From contig OX596342.1 in NCBI GenBank assembly GCA_951394405.1, positions 806,001 through 870,000 on the forward strand: a DNA stretch of 64,000 bases. The letters run 5' to 3'. The translations under genes and the position numbers were made by a program. Position 1 is the first letter of the stretch, and every line of letters starts with the position of its first letter. The notes under the pieces are model-generated. The model searched no databases and had not been told where the DNA came from. It saw nothing but the letters and a program-made list of their open reading frames with translations. Origin of the DNA: Coprinellus micaceus (lineage: Eukaryota > Basidiomycota > Agaricomycetes > Agaricales > Psathyrellaceae). Shown here piece after piece: positions 12,829 to 25,687 of the stretch.

Positions 12829-13106
12829 CGGATCACGACCCGAAACTCGCTCTTGGCCTGTCCTGTGTATAGACGTTCCCACTTAGATTACAGATACCCT
12901 AATGTGACGCCCATATCCAGAGTTTGGATACCATTACTACCGAATGCCGCAGAGCATTTGTGGTACCCGAAGAACTCAGGTACTATCGGGACAGTTGCGT
13001 GAACGGATCAGGTGGCTATGATGAGCCCGGATCATTTGACAAAACTTCACCGGGCGGTCCTTTAAGTTCAAGTTGTGACCGAACTCTCACTTAAACCACG
13101 TTGAAG

Positions 13107-15460
13107 ATGTCCAGGAATGTACAAGTAGGAGGGGTATGTCTGCCTTGCCTATGTCACCCTTTTGCGTGCTTTCACAAGTTCTCTATAGCTTCTCAGAGCA
13201 GCTGAAAAGGGGTCTCCAACCCACATCGGACTCTTAGAAAAGCAATGGCCTTGCTCGGACATTCAAGCCTCCGAACGGGCGATGACTATCGTTCTGCGAC
13301 ATTTGGAGGCTGGCCTTTCGATGATCTACGATATAAATCGCAGGATTTCCAGTGGGCGCGTCGAGTTTGCGTACAGTGAGGTGTGGGACACATTGTCACT
13401 GGCGCGAGCCTGCTTCAGCGCCTTGAAAGGAGCGTTTGATTTTACCAATAAGAAGGCTAGCGACACCCAGGTTCAACGGATGTTTGCAATCATCGTGCCA
13501 AGTATCGATTCCATCGTTCCCTGGTGCGACTTCTTCGCGCGGAACTCTGGGCTCGTCTTTCCAGATCGTGCCTGGGATTACGGCCAGTATTGTTCATCGC
13601 AAACTCTGACCAGGCTTTTGGAAAAAGGTGCCCCATTTCTCATAGAAACCGACGCGCTCGAGAAGATTGTCGATATTATCCTCTGGATCTGGACTTCTGG
13701 TCCCGACCCTTACGAACCGAAAGGCGTTGTTCTTAGCCCGCCCGATTACGAATGGCGCGCAAGTCGAAGGAACGGTTGCCTCTCAGAGGCTCTCAACGAA
13801 AACCAGCCGACAAGAGATATAGCGCTCAAGAAGGTCAACGCAATGAGCCGAGGATCCCAAGGTCGTTTAGCCAAGGTTTTCTGCCGCCGAGTCCACGAAT
13901 GGGTAGCGGTCCACGAGCACCTCTATCGACAAAACCCCGCCCAGTTTGACGGGCGCTATTTCACTTACATCTGTGTTATAGCTCAAGAATTAGCACGCGT
14001 GGAGTCGTTCTGCAGGGCCTTGACTGACTGCAAATTCTGGCACCTACTCGTCACGACGGCGCTGAAATTCCCCGACGCTCCCCCTCCGACTACTGCAGCA
14101 GACCTCGACCGGGGCTCCCTGGCGGCTGAAGTGGCATTCTACATCTTCACGCCGCGGCAGAGTGCTCACGATATCCTCCAAATCATACCGCAGTGTATCG
14201 ACGCGGGAATTGTTGAGATCTTTGTGGACGACCTCCTTCGCCCTCGGTCCGGAAACACCCCGCGTTTTACTTGGAACGACGAACGAGTGGCTGATCCACT
14301 CTGCCGTCTGTACGCTCTCAGCCACTATTTGGACATCAATAGAGCTGTGATGTCTGCAGTATACGACCTTCCCAAGGAAAAGGTCGTTGCCATCCTTTCC
14401 AATCAGGTGACTGCCGACCCCTTCAGAAGTTTCGTCGCCAATCTCGAAGACTTCAAGGAGAGCGCGAAATGGCTGGAAAGCAGCAATACTCCCCGTTTCT
14501 GTGATTGCTTACGGGTGAGCTGCTCGCGCTTCCGCAATCTCACTGAACGACCTTATGTAACTGCCTGCGACTAGCATGAAGAAATATCGCCTCACTTGGC
14601 GTCCACCGACGCAGAATGCGAGTCTCCCTGCGAGCTTCCTGAATCCTCCCGACACGAGTCCGCTGTTGGCGACGACGACGGACAAGCGGCATCTTCTGAT
14701 TCCGTTGGGTGCGGCCCTTGCTCCAGCCCTGGGTCCGACAACTTGAGCAAGGTGACTTTTACGCCGAAAGAGTGCTCGGGCTGCCGTACTGTTGTCTACT
14801 GCTCTCTGGAGTGCCAAAAACAGGATTGGGAAACGTTCCACAAGTACGAGTGCCCGAGCAGCCGTGGTCACCGGCTTCGTATGTTATTCCACTCGCATCA
14901 AGGAGTTTACCCGACTGAGTTTACTTCCCTTGCTAGAGCTTCAGCTCAACGGCTTCCGAATGAGCCATCAGACCCGGATGTTCTACCTCAGAAATCTGGC
15001 GAGCATTGTGACAACCCTTACCGCCACGGGAAGGCCCCATGAGCACCAACATTGCTGCGATTCAGAGCCGGAGGTGAACCCCGCATACTTCCTCGACGCA
15101 CGCGATATGCCGTTACGGTGGTCCACGATAGAAGCAAACGACGTCCTGACCTGGACTGACGAAGCTGTGATCCCCAACGGCGCGCCTGGGCCTATCCCGA
15201 TATTCGATGACGCTCGGTTCCAGGCTATGGTCGATGAATCGAATCGCTACGAGGACGCCCACGTCGCATGCTCGATAGCCTTGCTCGGTAACTATCTAGT
15301 GGCCACCATGGGGAGGTTTGTGTTCACTGAGAGGGGGTCGGATTCTGGAGGTCCAGATGGCGATGCTGAGGAACAGCACCACCATCACGGGCCATACGAT
15401 GTCTATTTGTTGGGTGGGACTGTCAAGGTCGTGGAACTGGATAGATCTAGGACAGGATGA
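13107..15460 (+). CDS. MYND1: MYND-type zinc-finger protein
   Basis: Four exons (13107-13133, 13189-14514, 14575-14878, 14937-15460) give 726 residues. The tiny first exon encodes MSRNVQVGG. It was placed by comparison with MYND2, where LLKGAERGSIAHI aligns to LLRAAEKGSPTHI just after the first intron. The MYND finger is at residues 505-555: CGPC, CSGC, YCSLEC, QDWETFHKYEC, all ligands present. The long helical N-terminal part is that of fungal MYND proteins without a SET domain. MYND fingers bind proline-rich partner peptides, and the role here is unknown. The finger is preceded by an acidic stretch (VGDDDGQ) absent in MYND2. The gene follows the ABC transporter by 280 bp, same strand, and precedes FRE1. 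Confidence 0.85.
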
Positions 15461-15891
15461 TCCGGACTTGTGTTGTGAACCTGGAGGAAGCAGCAGAAAT
15501 TACACGCCTATCACAACTTCGAGGGGCGTCTAGCGGCGAGCTACTCGCCACCTCAACACAGCCACCCTACCCTCCGGGTACTCCATATCTCCTCCTGAGA
15601 CATCGAGCAGGGCACGAAAATCATGGGAGTCCCCCCGCAGTCAAGATCGATCTGGGTGAGTCAATTTACCTGACAATTTTCGAGGCACGTCCTGGAGTCG
15701 CTCTTCCGATCGGGTCAACCATGACACAGAGCCTGGCAGAGCGCGGAGGCTATGCACTGAGGGGAGGACGAGCACTGGATGGTCGATCGTTCGTCGAATG
15801 CCGAGACAAAGCCTCGAAACGTACCCAAAATGAGTAAACCCCCCCTGTTGGTGTTCTTCGTAAGCGCTTGGATACCCTAACCAGACGATTC
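15461..15891 (+). other. MYND1 3' region and FRE1 distal promoter
   Basis: A 126-codon frame starts at 15457 and overlaps the MYND1 stop as ATGA. It ends at 15837, has no recognisable domain and no relative behind MYND2. I do not call it a gene. Nothing else was seen. Confidence 0.35.
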
Positions 15892-16028
15892 TATAAAGGT
15901 CTCCCGATAATGCGGAGTCGTCCGTGTCTGAGCCTCACGACCCTTCTCTTGCCTTCTCTCCAACTCACATTCGTTTTTATTGAGGGGATTCCACGCCTGT
16001 ATTTCTGTTCTCTCCCTGGTTTGGAGAG
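15892..16028 (+). promoter_or_regulatory. FRE1 core promoter: TATA box and conserved CTCTCC...GGAGAG element
   Basis: TATAAA at 15892-15897 is followed by CTCCCGATAATGCGGAG. The FRE2 promoter has TATAAA at 48090 followed by TTCCCGATATGCGGAG. Further on, the 19-mer CTCTCCCTGGTTTGGAGAG (16010-16028) is identical in both. It can pair with itself (six bp stem, seven base loop). It falls in the probable 5' UTR, 150 bp before the ATG. Confidence 0.6.
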
Positions 16029-16178
16029 AGCTGGTTCGACCACGGCTTGAGGTCTTCGCTAATTCCGAAAGGTGGGGACTTCAAACATTAAAAAAAGTCA
16101 GTCGTATCTGACAAGCATTGCAATTAGCATAATTTTCCACCCGCCGCATCCGCGTTCCCTCCTCAACGCTACGTAGAA

Positions 16179-18433
16179 ATGTCGGCTCACGCAACTTACT
16201 CCACCCACGCCTCGACTCGCGTAACTCGCTCCATCCACGCCGCGAGCGTATCGACCCATGCAACGCAAATCACTCACGCCATCCATACCGCAACCACAGG
16301 TGGGCCTACCGGTGTCACCAACCCCGGGCAGGGTGTAAGCGCCGCCTCTAGCGCTACTGCAGCAGGAGAGGTTTTGCATGGGCACGGACTCAGCGATGCC
16401 GGCGTCCTCACGCACGACCTCATCATCCAAGTTACCTGTATCGTGTTTGGCCTCATCGGCCTCGCCATACTCCTCCGCCTCCCCTCCCTTATCAACTTCC
16501 TCCGATCGAGTTACGGGCGTCCAGTCCTCCAGGTCTTGTCAGGATCGGGTCCCTCAAAGCGCTCCGCGGCAACTTTCAACGTCTTCAATGGTGGACCAGG
16601 TAACATTTCGAGGATGTCATCGTTCGAAAGTTACAGCTCGTCCGGATCGATGAAGAAGGAGAGCTTCTCGACTGGGCCTGCAGGACTGATCGCCCTCAAC
16701 CTGAGGGGTAATTTAGTTGACAAGAGCAAAATTCCACCGCGGCGCATCTCGTGGATTCCCTCGGCACTCGAACCAGCGGTCAACCTACTCAGGGTGCGGG
16801 TCATGCCTGGGTACACCCTTGGCCAGTTCTTACTTTTGCTGGGCTACACCTGTATCATGTTCTATGGTACGTTTACGAAGTCCAACCCCTTAAAAGACGG
16901 TACGCGGACGGCCTGGATCGCGGTTTGCCCACTCCCTCTGGCCTTCGCGTTGGCACAGAAGAACAACATCCTGGGGTCACTGTTAGGGTGTGGGTACGAA
17001 GCGGTGAGTTTTGAGTTGTTCTCCGAAGCCAGCACAGCACTCACTTCGTCAAATTACGCAGCTCAACTTCGTTCATCGTTACATCGGTCGCATCGTCGTG
17101 CTGGCTTGCAATGTCCATTCTCTGATATACAGTAAGTTCAACCACGCCTTTCAATTGGTTAGTTGCTCACCCGAGACAGTTTACGACTGGACAGAGAAAG
17201 GGATATTCCGTGCTAAGATTGCCATCCCCAGTAACGCCTGGGGCCTTGCCCTCCTCATCGCCATGGACGCCATGTTCTTCTTTTCCCTCGAGTTCTTCCG
17301 GCGCAAGGCGTACCAGCTCTTTTTCTGGAGCCACACCATTGGGATCGGGTTCATCTTCCTTTCTGGCTTCCACAACCCTGCCCTCATTCCCTGGATGATC
17401 GCCTGTGTTGTCATCTACGGCTTCGACCGCGTCTTGCGCGCGTTCAAGTCGTCGTTCGCCGTCGCCACTCTCACACACCTTCCTGAAATGGGCACAACAC
17501 GCGTCGAGGTCCCCACTATCAAGTCTGGTTGGCGGGCAGGCCAGCACGTTCGTCTGCGCGTCCTGACCACTGGGATGGGCCTCCTCGGATGGACGGAGTC
17601 ACATCCTTTCACCATCGCCAGTGCCAGCGGGGCAAACGACGGACTCGTCCTCTTGTGTAAGAAGGCGGGCGATTGGACCGCGAAGCTCAATGATTTAGCG
17701 AAGAAGCGTGAGGCGCAGGGCGGCGAGGGCCAGGGTACGGTGAAGGTGTGGATCGAGGGTCCGTTTGGAGGATCACGGATGGTGTTTACGAGCTTCTCGG
17801 CTGCCGTCCTGGTTGTTGGAGGGAGCGGTATCACTTTCGGGTTGAGCATGATGGAGGAGCTGTTAGAGAAGGATCGAAATAACGAGAGTAGATTGAGATA
17901 CCTCCAGCTCGTGTGGACGGTCACGGATCCAGGTGGGTTTTCGAGAACTAGTCTCAGTATGGCATCAACCGACTTTTGGATTTAGCGAGCATCACGCCTC
18001 TCCTCCCTCAATTCCAGTCCCTCGTCCAGCAGACCAACCGCGCCGTGCTGAGGATCACCGTTCATTACACTCGAGCTCTTACCAAGAAGACCCCCATCTT
18101 CGGGAGCTACGAAGCGGTCCCCTGCGTTTCCATTGCCATCACCCACCCCAACATCACGCTTTCTCCAGGCCGCCCTAATATGAAGGGCATACTGAACGAC
18201 GCCATCGACGCAGCCGTCGATCTGAACGCCAGCGACCCCTTGGACCTTTCGGGGTTGGCGGTGGGTGTTTGTGGGCCTCAGAGCATTGTAGATTCGGTGA
18301 CGAGAGACATTCGGGGCATCGACAGTGAGAGAAGGGAGAAGGTTGGAGGAATCGAGGTGCATGAAGAGTGAGTCGGTCCCTTCTCGCCCCATGGCTACCA
18401 TGCTGACCCATCCCCAGGGCGTTCTCAATGTAA
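16179..18433 (+). CDS. FRE1: ferric reductase-like transmembrane protein (FRE/NOX superfamily)
   Basis: Five exons (16179-17003, 17062-17131, 17180-17932, 17986-18367, 18418-18433) give 681 residues. The bis-haem histidines are at the expected spacing: HRYIGRIVVLACNVH (13 between) and HTIGIGFIFLSGFH (12 between). The FAD motif HPFTIAS and NADPH motifs GGSGIT and VGVCGPQS follow. The enzyme would move electrons from cytosolic NADPH across the membrane to extracellular Fe(III) or Cu(II). The first 40 residues are unusual: a His/Ser/Thr-rich leader with about nine histidines (MSAHATYSTHASTRV..., then HATQITHAIH), which FRE2 lacks. The two enzymes are otherwise similar through the core. Regulation is probably through the element shared with FRE2. 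Confidence 0.92.
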
Positions 18434-20682
18434 TTTGCTCCATCTATTCGAGTTTCGTATTGTAGCCCTGGAGGTTGCTTTGTACCCATAGTCATTCCTT
18501 TCCTGTCTGTCCTTACATGTATATCTGCTGTCCCTCAACTCACCATCGTGTAACATAGTCTGTCCTTTCGTGAATTACGAGTATTTCTCAGAGTTGCGTT
18601 TCTCTCCCTTCGTACCTGGAGCCGTACATATCGTCGACTAAACCGTTTTGGTTCTTTTGCCTGGAAGCTCATGCAAGATGACAGTGTGTGTGTCCTGTGA
18701 TATACAATGTGATAGATCGCCGCACGCTCCAGGTCTTTGCCGAATGTTGGTGAACCCGCCTTTATCCTATGGTGGGTTCCTTGTGTCCCCCCATACACCC
18801 CGGTGACAAAGCTGGCCCTGGGTTTGTTCTTTTAAACGCGTGGATTGTCAATGAGGTGTGGGATAGGTACCTCGGTGCAGACGACATCGATTGACCCTGT
18901 GTTTAAGTACACCTATGCCCTTCAGCTTCACCTAAATTGAGATACCCCCAATCACCAGGCCATAGAACCTCTTGACAGGTCTTCCAGCACGCTCACGCAG
19001 CCTATTCAAGAAATCGATTCGGTATTTGTCTTCCCCCTGCCCACTGGACTCGGATTCCTTCACCAGAATTCCGCATCCAACCTACTAAGATATGAGGGAT
19101 TGAGCCTTGTTCAGCGGCATTGAGCAATCGAGGCTGTCGGGTGCTCGCCAATGAGATCCATGGTCAACCTGTCGAGAAACAACACTGAACACCTACAGTT
19201 TCAGCCCTGCTACGATTTCCCATACCCAAACTTCGAGACAGAAACTTTCGGCTCTGTAAAAGCCTGTTATTTTATGAAATATCGTTCCCTGCACATGTAC
19301 GGATGATGGAAATGGGATGATGGTGGCGGGATGAGACAAGGCTGAGCGCTGAGCGCTGAACGCCAAAGCAACAGCGATCCCGCAGTCACCGACGTCACCA
19401 CTCGTCCCGCGGCTTCCCCAAGCGGGAGACGTTGTGCATGCAAAACTAGGAGCTGCATCACAAATTTTGCACTCTATCGTCGCCTTGGATTGGCTGAGAT
19501 AGTATGTATGTATAAGTTTCTAAGGTCGGGCGTCAGCAGAAGGGCAATGCGTATTCGAATAAGATTCAGCGTACTTGGACTTCAACCTACTACATAATCG
19601 TTCACACAGGGTATTGAAAATCGCAGCTCCTATGCCAGGTAAAGTTTACCGGTCCCCCTGATATGCCCTCCACGCTATGTTGCACGGCCAGTGCACGGTA
19701 AGCGGTTGGGGGTAACAGGATACCCGTACGCTTTGCATACCGTCATCCTCGGATGGGGAGCACCGCGTCTACTATCGCTGGCCCTTGAGACTGTGTAGCA
19801 ATAGTCACTGGAATATTTTCCAAGCAAAAGTCTGCTGTATCCTCGGAAGTAGGCCCACCAGGAACGCGGGGCACACAAATCAAGCGTCTAGGTAGACGTC
19901 ACCGACTGCCGGCGGTCACAAGGCCAAGTTCCAACACAGCACATTCTATTGGTCCGTTGGTCACCTGGTGATTGAGACCTCCCTTGTTGCCCTCATAAAT
20001 GGAATACTGGCCCCAGGAGCCTACAATAACCTCGAGAATATAGGCCGGTGTGTCTTCCGTGTGCGTTTCTATCCTTGACCTCTGCGGGGAGTGGGTTGGA
20101 CTCGGTGCGGCAGCGGCATCAATGCCTTATCTCTGACGGGCGCTAATTCTCAACACCGTAGCATCCCAACACTCGCTCATTTCCGTACGCTTTGACTCAT
20201 CTACTCAGGTGAGCGCGACCAATAGGCCCTAACTGTATTGCTTTCGCTATGGACGCCCGTTGATCCTATTCAGAACGCAACCCATTGCTATATCGGTCTG
20301 CGAATTCCCATTCAATTCAACCGACTTCGAAGAGAACACGAGACCCATCCACCCAGTTCTTCTCTGTCACGGTGACAAACGAGGGACATTGGCCTTGCTC
20401 TGGTCTGCTGCTACAAAGTACGGCATTGAGTGGAAAACCCCGAAATTCTCCGGGTACAAGGCCCACATCCTCGTCGGAACGTAGAACGGACGCCCTTCTT
20501 TAAATCGAGTGTTCTCTGTGGTGAGCAGTTCTTTCCTTCTTGCCCCGCTTCTCCCCATCCCCACCTCCCAGCCCCTTTGGTTTCCCCTCCCCCCTAGAAG
20601 CTTGGGTGAGCTCATTAAGATCGCTCCTTGCCTCCTATAGATACCCCTCCACACTTCCTATCCTCCACATACTCGCTTGGAG
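18434..20682. other. Intergenic, 2.2 kb
   Basis: No frame with convincing exon borders or motif was found. The last 120 bp before 20683 are rich in C and T on the plus strand (for example TTCCCCTCCCCCC), a common feature of fungal promoters. Confidence 0.5.
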
Positions 20683-22356
20683 ATGACCTCGTCGGCGGAG
20701 AAGCTCGCTGCATCAGCGACGCCAGTAACGCCCATCGCCATCGATGGCGCAAGTAAGGCACCCGCCCCTGGAGTGAAGAAGCCCTACCCCTTCTGGCTTG
20801 GAGGCGTTGCAGCGACGATAGCCGCGTCTATCACCCAGTACGTCCAATGTCCCCCTGACCTCCGATTAGAGTGTCGTGTGAGTCTGTACTGACACACCGC
20901 AACGCCGCCTTCTAGCCCCCTAGATCTGACAAAGGTTAGGCTTCAGGCGTCGGGGGACAAGCGGATGGTGGATAGCATACGGAAGACCGTGCGGACGGCC
21001 GGTGAGCATTCGTTCCTGGGCATCCATGGCGTCTTGCTTGGATCAAGGGACCGGGTAACTGACCCGTGGCCATGCTAGGCGCGAGAGGGTTGTTTGACGG
21101 AATCTCGGGAACGTGGTTGAGGCAGATGTCTTATTCAATGTGCCGATTCTGGGCGTACGACGAAAGCAAGAAGATATTGGGGGCAGGGAAAGATGCACCA
21201 GCATGGAAGTTGGCGGCGGCTGGGAGTATGGGTGCGCAGTCTCTGTTATCGATGCCCCGACTTCCTACCGACGCTGATACTCTTTTTCACCCAATCAGCT
21301 GGTGGAATTGCAGGCTTTGTCGGGAACCCAGGAGGTTAGCTCATACCGTTCCTACTTTAATGTTTGATACTCATCTATTATCGAATCATGGACAGAAATT
21401 GTAATGGTTCGGCTGCAGGGAGACTTTGCGAAGCCCCCAGAGCAGAGGTTCAACTACAAGCACTGCTTCGATGCCTTGTTCAGGGTACGTGCGTCCGACC
21501 CACCCTCTCCGCCTTTCCTTCCCCTTGTCTCCTATGCCAGCAAGCGCCCGTAGTGAAGGGGAGAGTGAAGGGTGAACGAGGCTATGACGTATGTGGGGAA
21601 GCCAGCGATCAGGGGCGTCGGTTTTCTCCGAAAGGAGATTGCGCCCCTTTCCTCTCGGTCTTTCCTCATCGTTCGCACCGTTGACCGATTTGATTGGAGC
21701 TGACGCACGACATGGCGCCTTTAGATGGTCAGGGAAGAGGGTGTATCTTCGCTCGCTCGCGGCGTTGGCCCCAATGTCTTCCGTGCAATCCTCATGAACG
21801 CCAGCCAACTTGCGTCATACGACTTCTTCAAGGCCGAGTTGTTGAAGACGAAGTATTTTGAGGATAACATCGCGTGTCACTTTACTGCTAGCTTTGCTGC
21901 GGTACGTTCGGAGTCTCGCTACCTTCTTGCCTTCTTGGCGACAAGCTGACACTGCGGGATAGGGAACGGTAGCAACGACTGTGTGTTCACCAGCAGATGT
22001 GTTGAAGAGTAGGATCATGAATGCGTCAGGACCTGGGTCGAACGTCAGTCTCTCTCCCTTCTGCGGCCATACACCCTGACTCACATATGTATCTTGTTAG
22101 TCCACTCCGGCCGTTATCCGACAATCAATGGCGAAGGAGGGTGCGATGTTCATGTTCAAGGGTTGGGTACCCGCGTGGACGCGTCTTCAGCCGACGACGA
22201 TCCTTATCTTCCTGACGTTGGAGCAGTTGAAGAATTTGGTGGACGTAAGTCGCAATTCGGGGTTCACGTTGCTGTGAGACGGGAGGGGCTTGCCAGAATG
22301 ATCGAGTCGCCGGAGTCCAGGATGGGGTACTTTGTATACTAGACAGAACCATGTAA
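20683..22356 (+). CDS. Mitochondrial carrier protein, dicarboxylate carrier (Dic1) type
   Basis: Nine exons give 326 residues: 20683-20837, 20916-21001, 21079-21231, 21299-21334, 21396-21484, 21725-21901, 21963-22043, 22101-22244, 22297-22356. Three carrier repeats are visible with the Px(D/E)xx(K/R) signatures: HPLDLTKVRLQ, NPGEIVMVRLQ, SPADVLKSRIM. FWAYDESKK and GWVPAWTRLQPTTILIFLTLEQLK are typical of the dicarboxylate/oxoglutarate branch. The protein should sit in the inner mitochondrial membrane and exchange dicarboxylates for phosphate or other anions; exact substrate not provable here. The fifth intron (240 bp) is long for this genome. The final exon, ending at 22356, is the least certain. 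Confidence 0.88.
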
Positions 22357-22542
22357 GATTAGCCGCCAAATTCCCCGTTTCCACAGAGAGTACTGGAAAT
22401 ACATATGGCCACCGCAAAAGAGAAGAAGGTTATTGGGCCGGTCGGGGCCGATCCGAGCGGGAGACCCCCAGCCGGAACCCGAAGCTCGAAGAACCCCCCT
22501 TCAACCCTCAGCCATGCCTCCTCTTGCTAAACATCCTCCACA

Positions 22543-23264
22543 ATGGCTCCGGGATTCCTCGCCGTCATATCCGACCCTGGGTCCCTCGCCACCCTTTGGG
22601 AGTTTCAGGACTGGTACAACAATGAGCACGTCCCACTTCGGATGAACCATCTCGAGTCTTTCCTCAGTGGGGCACGTTACTCCGCCGTCGACGGGCTGCT
22701 CCCTGGCTGGCTCGCCATGTACGAAATCGACGATACTTCCTCGTTCGAGGACCCTAGCTATACTGTGCTCAGGGAGAAGAGAAGTGAGAGGGAGAAAGAG
22801 TTGATCGGGAGGCTCGGAGTCCTGGATAGAAGGACGGGTGAAGTCGTTCTGGATTCGGGGGATAATGAGGAGAAGAGTACGAGTTTGAGACCTGGGAAGC
22901 CAAGCCCGTTCGTGATCACGGTGGGAATCGAGGGCGGGGAGAGCCTTGAAGGATTCGTTGAGGTCTCCAAGAAACTGAGTGAGGAGTGGGTCAGGACGAG
23001 GGTCCTAAGGGTCTTCGATAAAGGTGTCACTGGGAAGAACGAGGAATGGACAGGGGTCGAAGTTCGAGACTATTTGGGCATCATCGGTGAGTATCCCCAG
23101 AGTTGATAGTGAGATACTCACCTAATATGGTTCCAGAACTGACGTCCGAGGCCACAGAAGAGGCTCTGGGGACGCTCTCTAGAGGCGGGATCTCGGCGAA
23201 GCTGAAGGACTGGAGGCAGTGGTCTCTCTATAGGGTGTATCCTAGCCTTGCGAATACTCCCTGA
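22543..23264 (+). CDS. EthD/Dabb-like dimeric alpha-beta barrel protein, intact copy
   Basis: Two exons (22543-23086, 23137-23264) encode 223 residues. The start LAVISDPGSLATLWEFQDW, then YNNEHVPLRM and GARYSAVDGLLPGWLAMYE is the pattern of EthD and related ferredoxin-like barrels (WYNNEHVP plus WLA.YE), often found twice in fungal proteins. Such proteins are small monooxygenases, decarboxylases or ligand-binding proteins; no substrate can be named. It starts 187 bp after the carrier gene. The BEACH copy 2 follows 355 bp downstream on the same strand. A 5'-truncated inverted copy is at 4194-4790. Confidence 0.75.
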
Positions 23265-25687
23265 ACGTCTATAGCGCAGAATGGCTTTTCGAGACGCTGA
23301 ATATACAGGCTTGGGGTGACTTCCTCATCTTGAACTCCAGTCTCCCCCAGGTTCGTGAAGGACGCGTCTTATATCCGATGGGTAGCGTCGTCTTGGATAT
23401 TAGAAGCCATTCTGTACATTGATATGAGCTGCCATTGCGAACTGTGATGGTGGTAGGAGGAAACGAGAGGTCCGAGTCGTCGTCGCGTTTCAGCACGCGC
23501 TGATGTCTGTCCCTCACCATCATCACCGCCGGCGCCAGCCAACCAACCTTTCCTTCTAACTATCACACACAACTATGCACCCCGCCTAGACTTGCGACGC
23601 GATACGCACACGAACTTGATGTTTCAGAACCTACTCTCGCCATTGAAGGCTCGATTTGACCAACTCACACCCCGCTCGCCGTCAGCGGCGTTTCCGTCAG
23701 TAGAGGAGGAAGATGTGCAGACACCAGAGGACTTTGCCAGAGATGTGCTGGTCCAGCTCATGCGGAACTCAGTGGAGAACTTGAAGATGGCGGACACGCA
23801 GGTCGTGAAGGGGGAGGTGCGTCCACCGAACCGTATGGATGAGAAGACAGTATGACGCTGACCGGGCGCTTAGATTCTGTCGGAAATTCACCGTATCATG
23901 ACCCAAGACTCATTCACCAGAGGCGTGTTCCGTGAGATGGACGGCTTCCTCGTCCTCATGAGCGTGTTGTCGACGATACAGGACCGCGACGCCGACGCCA
24001 ATACCCCAACAATTCAGGTCACCTTGGAAGGCGCCCATCAGAAGAGCTCTTGTATCCGACTCTTGTTCCTCCTGCTTTCTGAAGCACTCGGCGATGAACC
24101 AGAGAATGAAGAGTTCTTCAGGGTAAGTCCCTCATATCTCTGCACTGCGGGGTTTCTCACAGCGCTGTAGAGTCGCGTTGGCTATGAATCACTATCGCTT
24201 GCTTTGCGCAGCTCGCTATCCGACCCGACAACGGTTGACGAGACGTTGGGCCTCTTACTGGCCTTATCGCTCTCTGACTTCTCTCTTGAGAGGTACTTCA
24301 TTAATCTCCGCGAGACTGAGGAACTCAGCGGTCAGGTTGAGGAAATAGTAACAAGCGCCCAAGCCAAGCTCAAGACGATAGTCCGGCCCGAGCCGTTGGG
24401 TATACTGTGGGAGAGTGCGATACACCTACCAGGTTCATCGTTGAAACCAGATGCAGCTTTCACCTCACCAACCATTCGATATGGACTCTACAAATTATTC
24501 GAGGGCGTTTTCCAGGTCAACCACCGCAATCAGGGCGTCCTTGCCTCCCTTAACCTCGTCCGGACGCTCTTTCCCCGCTTTCTCGACTCGAGGAGTGATG
24601 CTGAAGTCTCCGAACGCGAACGTCATGCGCTTCAGAAGCTGCTCAGGCGGCTATTGGAGATGGGGTCCACCACAGAAGAGGCGAGAACAATCCTGAAGCA
24701 CGCTGTAGTGACAGAGGGGGATGGGCAGGAGATACTCGATCTTGAAATGCTCGACCTTGTGCGATTCGGGATGAAGTCGAGGTGGACAGAACACTTTTCG
24801 TTGGAGTCCCCCGCTGCATTGGTCATCCACGAGGATAGCTGTAAAAGTTTACCTATACCCGGATTTACGTTCATGATGTGGGTATATCTTTCCAAGCATC
24901 CCACTGGCGCGCCATGCACCCTGTTCAGCACTACACTGGGGTCCCGCCGGCTTCTTCAACTTTCTGTTCGTCCGGACGGCAAGTTACAGTTGTCTTCGTC
25001 GGGCCAACCGGATAAGGAACCACCTTTCACCTGCACAGCGGCAGTTCGGAAGAATAGATGGGTCCACATCACCATGGTACATTACCCTCATCGAGGAACG
25101 AATCCTAGCATTCGTGAGTGATTCTGTGTCCCCGGTTCTCTGACGACCATGACGCTTATACTGTCTAGGTTTGTTCGTTGACGGTGTACTGCAAGACATG
25201 CTGAACTGGCAGTACCCTAAAGGCGAGTCATCTTCGCAGCACATGGCTTACTCGATAGGCAGCACCGACCAGACCGAGGGGAAGATGAGCTGGTCCTTGG
25301 CGTCAGCGTACTTTCTGTCGGTTCCGGTTGGTGAAGATGTGCCTCGTTTTATCCACCACCTTGGTCCTCGGTACTCTGGCAACTTCCAGGATCCCGGCCT
25401 CGTGCGATTCCTCACGTACGAGGCGTCCACATCACTTAATATGTTCTTGACATCCGTCAGCTCGAAGAACTACGCCAATCCTTTGTCGCCCTCAGCTGTA
25501 TCACCAACCGATTCCTCAGGTCAGCCCATGTCAATTGCGGCAGCGTTGGAAGCTTTGGCCCCTCCTGCGCCCGGAACGTACAACCAGGCTAACAGCCAAA
25601 CCTATGTTCCTGCCAGCAAGCAGTCGATTATTCAGTCGGGGATGATGAAGGTCGTCAAGAACGGTGTGGGGATTGCGGAGTCCCATC
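22668..25687 (+). repeat. Inverted segmental duplication IR1, right arm
   Basis: Partner of 1771-4790. Protein-level differences from the left arm are few: Thr/Ile in RE(T/I)EEL, Gly/Ser in EAL(G/S)DEP, Asp/Ala in (D/A)SSGQPM, Ser/Asn in PA(S/N)KQS. These point to a young duplication. Confidence 0.95.
23575..23589 (+). promoter_or_regulatory. Short upstream ORF before the BEACH start
   Basis: ATG CAC CCC GCC TAG lies 30 bp before the BEACH ATG of copy 2. The same 15 bp are present inverted before copy 1 (3869-3883). It may damp translation; this is inference. Confidence 0.3.

Noticed and set aside
15457..15837. 126-codon frame overlapping the MYND1 stop
   Set aside because: No domain, no counterpart behind MYND2, and no sign of a separate promoter.
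19000..20500. Search for tRNA, 5S rRNA or transposon ends in the large gaps
   Set aside because: No terminal repeats, transposase-like frames or tRNA folds were found by eye; a tRNAscan and repeat search would settle it.
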